The position numbers and the translations under genes were made by a program. From the IMG/VR virus record IMGVR_UViG_3300047550_000477, positions 1 through 28,961 of that record: a stretch of DNA of 28,961 nucleotides; one strand, written 5' to 3'. Below are positions 14,582 through 22,343 of the stretch, one piece after another. The notes beneath the pieces were generated by a model. That model saw only the letters and a program-made list of their open reading frames with translations. It ran no database searches and was not told the origin of the DNA. Position 1 is the stretch's first letter, and each line of letters opens with the position of its first letter. The stretch is from a virus.

Positions 14582-15196
14582 ATGACATTCGCAACCACGC
14601 AGCTTGAAGCTGTTAATCAAATGCTGACTGGCATCGGACAGGCTCCGGTGACTTCACTCGACACGTTCAATCCAGAGGTGGCCACGGCACTTAGCATCCT
14701 GGATGATGCCAACCGCTCTGTTCAAGGAGAAGGGTGGAACTTCAACACCGAATACAAGTACCCCTTCGTGTCTGATGCAAGCGGCATCATTGCTGTTCCG
14801 ACAAACGTTCTTCAGATTGCGGACAACAAGATTGCTAACGTACAGAAATACCAGACCGTATTGCGGAATGGCCAGCTCTACGACAAGATTAAACACACCT
14901 TTACCTTTCCGGTCAACACCACGATCTATTGTGATGTGATCTGGGCCTTTGACTTTGAAGATCTTCCACAGGTGTTCAAGGACTACATCGTGATCAAGGC
15001 GACCCGCATCTTCTATGATCGAGTGGCTGGGGACATCGATGCTGTGAAGTTCCGGATCTTTGAATCAGATGAAGGCATGGCTCGTGCCAACTGTCTGTCC
15101 TACGATACCCAGACCTCCGAAGCCAACGTGTTTGGTATTGAAACAGGACAGAACTACTACATCTCCTACACTCCTTACCGGGCACTGGCACGCTGA
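14582..15196 (+). CDS. Tail tubular protein A (T7 gp11-like, adaptor)
   Basis: A 204-residue adaptor that joins the portal to the tail nozzle. T7 gp11 is 196 residues. The N-terminal signature LEAVNQMLTGIGQAPVTSLD, followed by ALSILDDANRSVQGEGWNFN, is diagnostic of the family. Later segments such as LPQVFKDYIVIKATRIFYDR also fit. The stop overlaps the gp12 start by one base (TGATG at 15194-15198). No Shine-Dalgarno precedes the ATG; the upstream 35 bases are a T/A-rich spacer after the terminator. Confidence 0.96.
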   Translation: MTFATTQLEAVNQMLTGIGQAPVTSLDTFNPEVATALSILDDANRSVQGEGWNFNTEYKYPFVSDASGIIAVPTNVLQIADNKIANVQKYQTVLRNGQLYDKIKHTFTFPVNTTIYCDVIWAFDFEDLPQVFKDYIVIKATRIFYDRVAGDIDAVKFRIFESDEGMARANCLSYDTQTSEANVFGIETGQNYYISYTPYRALAR

Positions 15197-18177
15197 TGGC
15201 TACTATTTCTCAGAAAATTCCCAACCTGATTGGTGGGGTATCTCAGCAAGCAGATGCGTTTAAGTTGGCTGGTCAGCTAAGATCCTGTACCAACTACTTT
15301 CCAGACCCAGCCTTTGGTCTGATTAAGCGTCCTGGCTTGAAGGCCATTGGAGGACTGAGTGGAGCTGGAAGCGGGGCGGCGTGGTTCTTTGCCACCAGAG
15401 ATGATCAAGAACGCTACATCATCCAGTTTGCTTCCAACGGTGTGCCAAAGATCTGGGATGCTGATTCTGGGGTAGCCAAGACCATCAACACTCCAGCAGC
15501 ATCGGCAACCACCTACGCAACCTATACCAGCCCAACCGACCTGGAACTGCTCCAGATCAACGACTACTACTTTGTGTTGAACAAGAAGGTGGTCACCAAG
15601 ATGGCCACTGGTAATGGTACTTCAAGTGCTGCCAAGGTTAACTACGCATTCGTCAACATTAACACTGTTGGCGGAGACATGAAGTATACCATTACTCTTA
15701 ATGGTGTTGTTGACTCGTTCTTTACTACTGCATCTAACCATGGTGGGTTAAGTACCATCCTAACAGCATTAACATCAACAAACGATACTAACACCGAGAA
15801 GGGCATCAATAGAGCAGGAAGTGGATTTACAGCAACAGCAGTTGGTAATTCCATTTACATCACAAAGAATGATGGAGCTGCCTTTGACATCAAGGCAACT
15901 GGAGGACCATCAGGATCCGCGTTGGAGGCCTACAGAGATGAAGTTCCATCGATCACGGTTCTACCAAAGCAGTTTAGAAATGGCGCCATCCTAAAGGTTT
16001 CTGGAGACAAGACTGTCAATGGTGATGACTACTATGTGAAGTTCGTCACCAGCAATGGAGAAAACTATGGGGCAGGCGTTTGGAAGGAGACCATTGGTCC
16101 TAGTGTTCCCCTAAAGTTTGATGCCACAACAATGCCCCACGCACTTATCCGTGAGGCAAACGGCACCTTTACCTTTAGGAACCTGGATTCAACAGCGGTT
16201 ACCCAAACAGCAACCATCACTGGTGTTCCTCAAACCATTGCCATTACCAACAACACCATTGGTCAGTATAAGATTGGAGAAAGCTTTGCGGTCTCTGGTG
16301 GAACAGGTAAGGACCTGCGCCTTGAGGTTACTTCTACCGATACTCGAACCGTCACCACCACTTCCACAAACGTTTCTACAACGGATTACGTTTCCAGGTA
16401 TACCGTAGCTACTACAGTTTATACTGGTGGACGTGGAGGTGGAAGCTATATCAACTATTCCTACCGCTATGACTGGTATGTTGGTGGTGTGAAGGTTGCT
16501 GCCACTACCAACCTTAATGCCGTTGTCAGTGGAAATAGAACAATCACTCAAGTTGGTGCCTTCACTGCTCAGGTGGGAACCAACCCTACTAAGTCAGGCA
16601 TTCAGATTGTTGATTCATTTCCAAATGCGGTCACCGGTGTTCGAATTGTCCGTGCTGGACAGGGCTACACCGCAAACGATGTGGTTACTTCCGATCGTGG
16701 AAGCACCTTCACCATCACAGCTGTTGGAAATGCAACCGGTACCGTAGACGAGATTGCCAATCAGTATTGGAACTCAAGGGTTGTTGGTGATCTGGAAACC
16801 AATCCCAATCCTACCTTTATTGGGTATCCGATCTCGGGCATCAACTTCTTTAAGAATCGTCTGATCTTCTTCAGCAACGACAACGTGATTTGCAGTCAGG
16901 CTGGAAGCTACTTTGACTTCTTTGCCAGCACCGTCATCACCATTGTTGATAGCGATCCGATTGACATCTCTTGTGGATCACAGAAGCCAGTTCAGCTGAC
17001 TCATGCCCTTCAAGTTCCACGAGGATTGATGCTGTTTGCGGACAACGCTCAGTACATCCTAGAAACATCCACAGAGGCATTCAGTCCATCAACTGCTGAG
17101 ATCAATCTGGTTTCTAAGTTCAGTCAGGATGCAACCATCTCTCCGTTGGATTCCGGCAACTCCTTCATGATTCTGGATCAAACGGTCAGGGCCGCCAGCA
17201 TCAGGGAAATGTTGGTCACCGACTCTTCCACAAAGCCACAGACGGTTGAGATCACTAGAACCATTCCCTCGTACATTCCAGGAGATGTGATTTCCTTCAA
17301 GGGCAGCACCATTTCCAACACGTTGGCCATCTTGTCCCTACAAGAACGGAATGCTATTTACCTCTATCGGTGGCTCGTCAGTCAAGACAAGGCTCTGATG
17401 AACAGCTGGTTCAAGTGGATTCTTCCTGGAACCATCTCTTTGGTTGACTTTGACAATGAGCACATGTACGTTGTCACCAACCAACCAACCCCATTCCTGA
17501 GTAAGATCAATCTGGTCACGGAGTCCTCCAGCGGGGCGTTGCTCTATGATGGGACCTATGTGGATACCAGACTGGACTTGTACGATTACAATCCGGTGAA
17601 GGTATACTTGTCTGGAACTGATCAAACCAAGCTCTGCTTTAAGGAAGAGATTGAAAGCTTTACTGGAACTGCTGTTGCTGTTTCCTTGGATCCACAGAAT
17701 CCAGGCCTGGTCAACAACCTTCCACTCCAGTTTGATGATGATTCACCTGCTGGTCAACGGTACTTTGTGTTGGTGGATGGAAACCAGACATCCCTTCCGT
17801 GGGCCCTTGGTGTAGGATATGAGGCAGAAGCAACCCTTCCTGCTCTCTACTACAAACCAAGCGAGAACGCCTCCGACACCCTTAATGTTCCTACCATCTA
17901 TCGGATCGACATCAGCAGCTACAACTCTGGACCTTACAGCGTTAAGGTGAGTGCTGATGGAAGAGAAGACTACTTGGCAGAACTTCCACAAATCACAGCC
18001 AACCAATACCTGGCACAGACCCTACCAATGCTAAGGAATCCAACCAATACGATTCCTATCATGGCTAAGGCAGATCAGGTAGACATCACAATCAAAGCTG
18101 ATTACCCCCTCCCAACCGCTATCACAAGCCTAACATGGCAAGGATCCTTCACAACCAGAGGAGTGCTGAGGCAGTAG
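15196..18177 (+). CDS. Tail tubular protein B (T7 gp12-like, nozzle) with inserted domains
   Basis: A 993-residue nozzle protein of the short tail. The N-terminus (SQKIPNLIGGVSQQADAFKL, then LIKRPGLKAIGG) and the core region GYPISGINFFKNRLIFFSNDNV with ITRTIPSYIPGDV are typical of gp12. It is about 200 residues longer than T7 gp12 (794). The excess is most obvious at about residues 335-520 (nucleotides 16198-16755), a Thr/Ser/Val-rich stretch with two similar beta modules (around GQYKIGESFAVSGGTG and GQGYTANDVVTSDRG) separated by a Gly/Tyr-rich linker (GGRGGGSYINYSYRYDWY). Such modules resemble beta-sandwich decorations of phage tail proteins and may contact the cell surface. The 3' end overlaps gp13 by 43 bases. 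Confidence 0.94.
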   Translation: MATISQKIPNLIGGVSQQADAFKLAGQLRSCTNYFPDPAFGLIKRPGLKAIGGLSGAGSGAAWFFATRDDQERYIIQFASNGVPKIWDADSGVAKTINTPAASATTYATYTSPTDLELLQINDYYFVLNKKVVTKMATGNGTSSAAKVNYAFVNINTVGGDMKYTITLNGVVDSFFTTASNHGGLSTILTALTSTNDTNTEKGINRAGSGFTATAVGNSIYITKNDGAAFDIKATGGPSGSALEAYRDEVPSITVLPKQFRNGAILKVSGDKTVNGDDYYVKFVTSNGENYGAGVWKETIGPSVPLKFDATTMPHALIREANGTFTFRNLDSTAVTQTATITGVPQTIAITNNTIGQYKIGESFAVSGGTGKDLRLEVTSTDTRTVTTTSTNVSTTDYVSRYTVATTVYTGGRGGGSYINYSYRYDWYVGGVKVAATTNLNAVVSGNRTITQVGAFTAQVGTNPTKSGIQIVDSFPNAVTGVRIVRAGQGYTANDVVTSDRGSTFTITAVGNATGTVDEIANQYWNSRVVGDLETNPNPTFIGYPISGINFFKNRLIFFSNDNVICSQAGSYFDFFASTVITIVDSDPIDISCGSQKPVQLTHALQVPRGLMLFADNAQYILETSTEAFSPSTAEINLVSKFSQDATISPLDSGNSFMILDQTVRAASIREMLVTDSSTKPQTVEITRTIPSYIPGDVISFKGSTISNTLAILSLQERNAIYLYRWLVSQDKALMNSWFKWILPGTISLVDFDNEHMYVVTNQPTPFLSKINLVTESSSGALLYDGTYVDTRLDLYDYNPVKVYLSGTDQTKLCFKEEIESFTGTAVAVSLDPQNPGLVNNLPLQFDDDSPAGQRYFVLVDGNQTSLPWALGVGYEAEATLPALYYKPSENASDTLNVPTIYRIDISSYNSGPYSVKVSADGREDYLAELPQITANQYLAQTLPMLRNPTNTIPIMAKADQVDITIKADYPLPTAITSLTWQGSFTTRGVLRQ

Positions 18178-18674
18178 AACTCATTCGCCCAGCCACCATT
18201 GAAGATGCCTTTTATGTAGCGGAACACCTACAAGAGGATGATAGAAAAGAGGTTGAGGGTCTTGGTCACATTCCGACCTTGGCCCTTACCCTTTCCATTC
18301 GTCATTCGGAAATAGCGGTCACCTTTATCAACCCAGAAGGTAACCTCTGCGGAATTGCGGGGGTATCCAGAACAGATGCCCATTGCGGAGCCATATGGAT
18401 GCTAACCACGCACCATGTCCGTCCGTATCCAAAACTATTCGTAAAGGAAGCAAAAAGATGGGTCGATCAATTGACTTCCTATGATGTACTCCACAACGTG
18501 GCTGATCCACGAAACACACTTCACATGAAGCTGCTCCACATGCTTGGATTTAAGAAGCTCATGTATCGGACCGTGGGTCCCAACTGCTTAACCTATGTAG
18601 AATTTGCTAAACTAACAAAATGTGTACTGCCGCAATCGCAATCGCTGCCGTCAGCGCAGTTAGTTCTGGATTAA
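18135..18674 (+). CDS. Internal virion protein A (T7 gp13-like, GNAT-like fold)
   Basis: A 179-residue protein between gp12 and gp14, where T7 has gp13 (138 residues). The order of segments is that of the acetyltransferase-like gp13 group: IRPATIEDAFYVAEHL, then CGIAGVSRT, IWMLTTHHV, a helix FVKEAKRWVDQL, VADPRNTLHMKLLHMLGFKK. The last strand pattern (FxxMLGFKK) is the usual GNAT end. In T7 it is needed for correct virion assembly, and catalytic activity is not established. It starts at an ATG within the gp12 end (TAAC-ATGG context). The C-terminal 18 residues lie over the gp14 start and may be less constrained. Confidence 0.85.
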   Translation: MARILHNQRSAEAVELIRPATIEDAFYVAEHLQEDDRKEVEGLGHIPTLALTLSIRHSEIAVTFINPEGNLCGIAGVSRTDAHCGAIWMLTTHHVRPYPKLFVKEAKRWVDQLTSYDVLHNVADPRNTLHMKLLHMLGFKKLMYRTVGPNCLTYVEFAKLTKCVLPQSQSLPSAQLVLD

Positions 18675-19201
18675 CTTCCATTGCTTCGTATCAAGCACAG
18701 CAGCAACAGTATCAAGGAGAGATGGCGGCCTATCAGGCCTCTCAAGCGGCCTACAACCGTCAGATCCAATTGAATGCTGAGGCAGCCAACCGTGCCTATG
18801 TGGCCGATCAGATGCGTCTCAAAAATGAATACGACAAGGCAGCCGTGGATGCACAAAAGGTCATGGCCACTGCCCTTCAAACCCAAGGCAAGGTTCTGGC
18901 TTCTGGAAGGGTTGGTAAGTCCATTGGCTTGCTGGCTCAAGATGCTGAACGTACCTATGGCAAGGACATGGCTACCCTTGGCATGAACCTTGGCTATGCC
19001 AACCAGGATTATCTATTGAGGGGCCAAGAAACCTATCAACAGGCTCAAACTGCCAACGCCGCTGCGGCTGCCAATAGAATGATCAAACCCAGTGCTCCAA
19101 GTGCGCTTGGACTCGTGTCGGGTATTGGTGGGTCACTGATTGGAGGATTACAAACATATAATGAATTTGCTCCGCCAAACAAAAAAATCGGAAAAGGCTA
19201 A
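18620..19201 (+). CDS. Internal virion protein B (T7 gp14-like)
   Basis: A 193-residue core/ejection protein. T7 gp14 is 196 residues. The start MCTAAIAIAAVSAVSSG matches the short hydrophobic start of T7 gp14 (MCWAAAIPIAISG). A long Ala/Gln-rich helix follows (residues 20-150), and then a Gly-rich hydrophobic segment LGLVSGIGGSLIGGLQ. Gp14 is ejected into the outer membrane to open the DNA-entry channel. It overlaps gp13 by 55 bases and is followed by gp15 after 3 bases. Confidence 0.9.
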   Translation: MCTAAIAIAAVSAVSSGLTSIASYQAQQQQYQGEMAAYQASQAAYNRQIQLNAEAANRAYVADQMRLKNEYDKAAVDAQKVMATALQTQGKVLASGRVGKSIGLLAQDAERTYGKDMATLGMNLGYANQDYLLRGQETYQQAQTANAAAAANRMIKPSAPSALGLVSGIGGSLIGGLQTYNEFAPPNKKIGKG

Positions 19202-19204
19202 CCA

Positions 19205-22200
19205 ATGGCTAGTATTTATGAATCACAGGGGCCTCAGGTACAGCTTGGCGGTCCTACCGTTGGTGGGGAATTTGCTCCTGTTAGAGCTTATGATCCTAGC
19301 CAACAGATGCTGGAGGCAGTTGATCGAAGGGCACGTCTTCAAGAGCGTGATGTCCAAGAGTTGACTGCCTTCAGTTCCACCCTTAGTAAGTTTGTCCAAC
19401 AACAAGGAGAGGAGTGGAAGAAAAGGCAAATTGCTAAGGGCTTCTCTGCCTTCCTCAATAAGCGTGGTCCTCAGGTCACACCTCAATACCAACAGGAACA
19501 TAAAGAAGCGGAAACGCGTCTAAAGGAGGCAGCCCAGCGAGACAATCAATTAGCCAATGCGGCTGAAACGATTCCTGGAGCTGAGGGTGTCAGTGCGGGC
19601 ATTCGCAACAACTCTCCTGCTCTAAAGGGTTGGGAAGCTTATGGCTACAGCATTGCTCAGGCACAGAATGCTCCGTTTTCTCTGGCAAACTACATCAACG
19701 ATGCCAGAAATCGAAACGTAAAGATCTTTGATCCAGACAACAATACAGAGATCACCCTCAGTCCGCGTATGGGAAGGGCTCAAGCTGAAAGGGCCCTTGA
19801 ACTACTTACGGAACAGTGGTCGATTGATACTGGCATTTCAAAGATCAATCCTCAGGTCTTGATGGAACATGCTGGCAACAACATTGCCATCACCAAGATT
19901 CGCTTGATGGAAGATTGGGGCAAAGAACTGGATGCTAATGCCAAGGCACAGCAGAAGGACGTTGCCTTTAAAGAAGGAGTGTCTATCCTTGGAGGTATCA
20001 CAGATACTGGCACAGCACAGTCTGCTTCGATGTCCTTGGAAAAGGCTCTTGCGGCATATGGCTATCAAGAGATCAATGAGGAATTTCCAAAGATGCTTTC
20101 TGCGGCCTACAATGAAAAGGTAGCAGCAGGTGATCAGATTGGTGCAACTGCCCTTTTAACGAATCTTGGTGGTACCAAACATCCTTCAGGGGTTGGCACC
20201 TATCGGGAACGCTTCTTACCGACATTCCAAGAGCTTGAAGGTAAACTTCGGGACTTTGGAGCCGATCAAGAAAAGGCTCAGAAGGCAGAGCAGCTCGCAT
20301 TGTTCATGCAAGAAGCTGAGAGATACAATGCTCTTCCAGCAGCTCAACGAGATGTAGCAATCAACGATCCAACAAATGGTCTTGCTACACGAATGCGTCT
20401 TGCTGGAATGTCGGAGGATGAAGTTAGAAATGCTCGTACAGGAGGCAGTACTTCATTTGAGATAGCCTTGCTGGCTGGCATTCGTAATGGTAGTATGTTG
20501 GTTGGTGCTAATAAAATCACCAAGTCAATTCTTGATACCTATCTGGCCAACGGCACCATCGATAAGAGTGTCTATGATCAAGCAGTAGCTAATCCAGCAC
20601 TTGCTCAGCAGCAGACGGTTAATGATGTCTTCAAGGATGCCAAGGATCAGGCAGTAAATTTGATTCGTGCGTGGCAAACCAAATCATTTACCGGCTCTAT
20701 TGTGCCATCAGAAGCTTCCAAGGCACAGGCTAAGGTGGTTGCAGAAGTAGCCATTGCTAAGGCCATGTCCAAATATCAGGGCACCATCCAGGCACAGGTA
20801 GATGCAAATCAACCCATAAATCTTGTTAAGGTTTCTCAAGATCTTGCAGCCCTAGCTCGCCAAGAATTGAGTGACACTAACTCCTCCTACTATTGGAATC
20901 CAGATACTCATTCTGCTCCAAACATTGAAAAGGCAACGGATAAAGCTCCGTCTCTTGTCCCTCCAACCTTTACTACAACCCTACCAAAGAACGTCATAGA
21001 CGCAGTTACCAATCGAATCTCATCCACAGCGACTCCTGTTATTCCTCCAGACGCAGTTGACATTCCTGCCCAGATGATTGCTAATGAACAATTAGCGGTC
21101 AATCAAGGGGGCAAGATTTCAGATAGCATTGTGCGAATTGCCAAAGCTTCTGGATACAAGGACGTTAATCGGTACCTATCCGATCAAGCCACTAAAAACG
21201 GCATGACCTGGACACCGAACGCTGATCAACAAACATTCCTACGAAATGCAAAAGCAGTTTCTCCTAGCATCGCTGCTCGTCTTGCCGGTGAGCTTACACC
21301 TTCCGAACGACGCCGCCTTATCCAACAACTGGACACACTACGGCAGCAGCAGCAAACAAAGGCCTCGCTTCAAGTACAGTCGGCGCCTGGGGGAACCTTT
21401 GCTACATTCCAGAATGATTTGATTCAGAAGGAAGGGGGTGGTACTAATCCTTATGGACAGTACAACTTTGGGGTTGCCCGTACTGGTCCCGCCGATCCAA
21501 ACCTTACCAATCTCAAGGTAAGAGATGTTGTTCGTGGTGACTACATGATCAATGGTCAGCGTGTTATTCACTTTGGAGCCTACCAATTCAATGCAAAAAC
21601 TTTTGAAACTGTAGTCAAGAATGCTGGTATTCCTATGGATGCTCCATTCAATAAGGAAACCCAAGATCGTGCATTCCAGGCCGTGGTTATGAATGGTGCC
21701 TTACCCAATAGGAGCCGTCTTAATGACTACATGTCCGGCCGGGTTTCAGACACAGCAGCCAATCGTGCCGCTGCCATTCAGGACCTTCAGAATGAATGGA
21801 CATCCATGAGGAAGCTGACTCCAGCAAAGCTTGGATCCTATCTTCAGAACATGAGGATGGAAAGGCAGCAAGGAGGAGTAGATCCGAACCTGATTAAGCT
21901 TCCTGCTCCACAGCGGACCGTTAGGATTGGTCAGATGCTTCTCAATATGGGTGCTAAGATTTGGCAACATCCAAACTTTGACATCAATAAAGGGTACATT
22001 GAACAGGGTGGTGGCAGGGTTGGTAGGCGAAACTATGCCTCCAAACATCACGTTGCCAGTGCTCTTGATCTTCCTCTTCAAAACAATAGCGTTACACAAC
22101 TCGACAGGGTGTATGATTATCTGAAAAACAATGCTGCGGCATTGGGTGTCACCGAACTGTTCTGGGACCGTAAGGGTTATTACCAGAACGGTAAGTTGAT

Positions 22201-22261
22201 TGGCGGGCCACGGTCCAATGCCATTCCTGGTCATGATGATCATCTCCACGTTGCATTCTAA
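19205..22261 (+). CDS. Internal virion protein C (gp15-like) fused to lysozyme-like and M15-peptidase-like domains
   Basis: A 1018-residue core protein; T7 gp15 is 747. Residues 1 to about 720 are helical core-protein sequence (MASIYESQGPQVQLGG at the start). Residues about 728-870 look like a lambda-R type lysozyme/transglycosylase: FQNDLIQKEGGG with a candidate catalytic Glu, HFGAYQFNAKTFE (cf. GRYQ) and ETQDRAFQ. Residues about 905-1018 look like an M15-type D,D- or L,D-peptidase: KHHVASALD (H948-x2-A-x-A-x-D955) and a terminal HDDHLHVAF. Together they would cut both glycan strands and peptides when DNA is ejected through the wall. In T7 the transglycosylase is instead at the start of gp16. 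The gp15 assignment is firm by position. The enzyme domains are by motif. Confidence 0.88.
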   Translation: MASIYESQGPQVQLGGPTVGGEFAPVRAYDPSQQMLEAVDRRARLQERDVQELTAFSSTLSKFVQQQGEEWKKRQIAKGFSAFLNKRGPQVTPQYQQEHKEAETRLKEAAQRDNQLANAAETIPGAEGVSAGIRNNSPALKGWEAYGYSIAQAQNAPFSLANYINDARNRNVKIFDPDNNTEITLSPRMGRAQAERALELLTEQWSIDTGISKINPQVLMEHAGNNIAITKIRLMEDWGKELDANAKAQQKDVAFKEGVSILGGITDTGTAQSASMSLEKALAAYGYQEINEEFPKMLSAAYNEKVAAGDQIGATALLTNLGGTKHPSGVGTYRERFLPTFQELEGKLRDFGADQEKAQKAEQLALFMQEAERYNALPAAQRDVAINDPTNGLATRMRLAGMSEDEVRNARTGGSTSFEIALLAGIRNGSMLVGANKITKSILDTYLANGTIDKSVYDQAVANPALAQQQTVNDVFKDAKDQAVNLIRAWQTKSFTGSIVPSEASKAQAKVVAEVAIAKAMSKYQGTIQAQVDANQPINLVKVSQDLAALARQELSDTNSSYYWNPDTHSAPNIEKATDKAPSLVPPTFTTTLPKNVIDAVTNRISSTATPVIPPDAVDIPAQMIANEQLAVNQGGKISDSIVRIAKASGYKDVNRYLSDQATKNGMTWTPNADQQTFLRNAKAVSPSIAARLAGELTPSERRRLIQQLDTLRQQQQTKASLQVQSAPGGTFATFQNDLIQKEGGGTNPYGQYNFGVARTGPADPNLTNLKVRDVVRGDYMINGQRVIHFGAYQFNAKTFETVVKNAGIPMDAPFNKETQDRAFQAVVMNGALPNRSRLNDYMSGRVSDTAANRAAAIQDLQNEWTSMRKLTPAKLGSYLQNMRMERQQGGVDPNLIKLPAPQRTVRIGQMLLNMGAKIWQHPNFDINKGYIEQGGGRVGRRNYASKHHVASALDLPLQNNSVTQLDRVYDYLKNNAAALGVTELFWDRKGYYQNGKLIGGPRSNAIPGHDDHLHVAF

Positions 22262-22263
22262 CT

Positions 22264-22337
22264 TGGGAACCAAAGGGACTTTCTTGCGGGGAGGTCCCTT
22301 CCCACAAACATTTACCATTCGCCCTTGCGGGGGGTTT
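22264..22337 (+). other. Hairpins in the gp15-gp16 spacer with a repeated CTTGCGGGG element
   Basis: The 82-base spacer holds a 7-bp hairpin, AAGGGAC 22273-22279 with GTCCCTT 22294-22300, which can extend outward with TGGGA 22264-22268 and TCCCA 22300-22304. The string CTTGCGGGG occurs in its loop (from 22283) and again at 22324-22332, followed by a short T run at 22335-22337. The second copy (CCCTTGCGGGG) is like the stem of weak phage terminators. A processing or leaky termination site is possible. Confidence 0.4.
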
Positions 22338-22343
22338 CATTAA

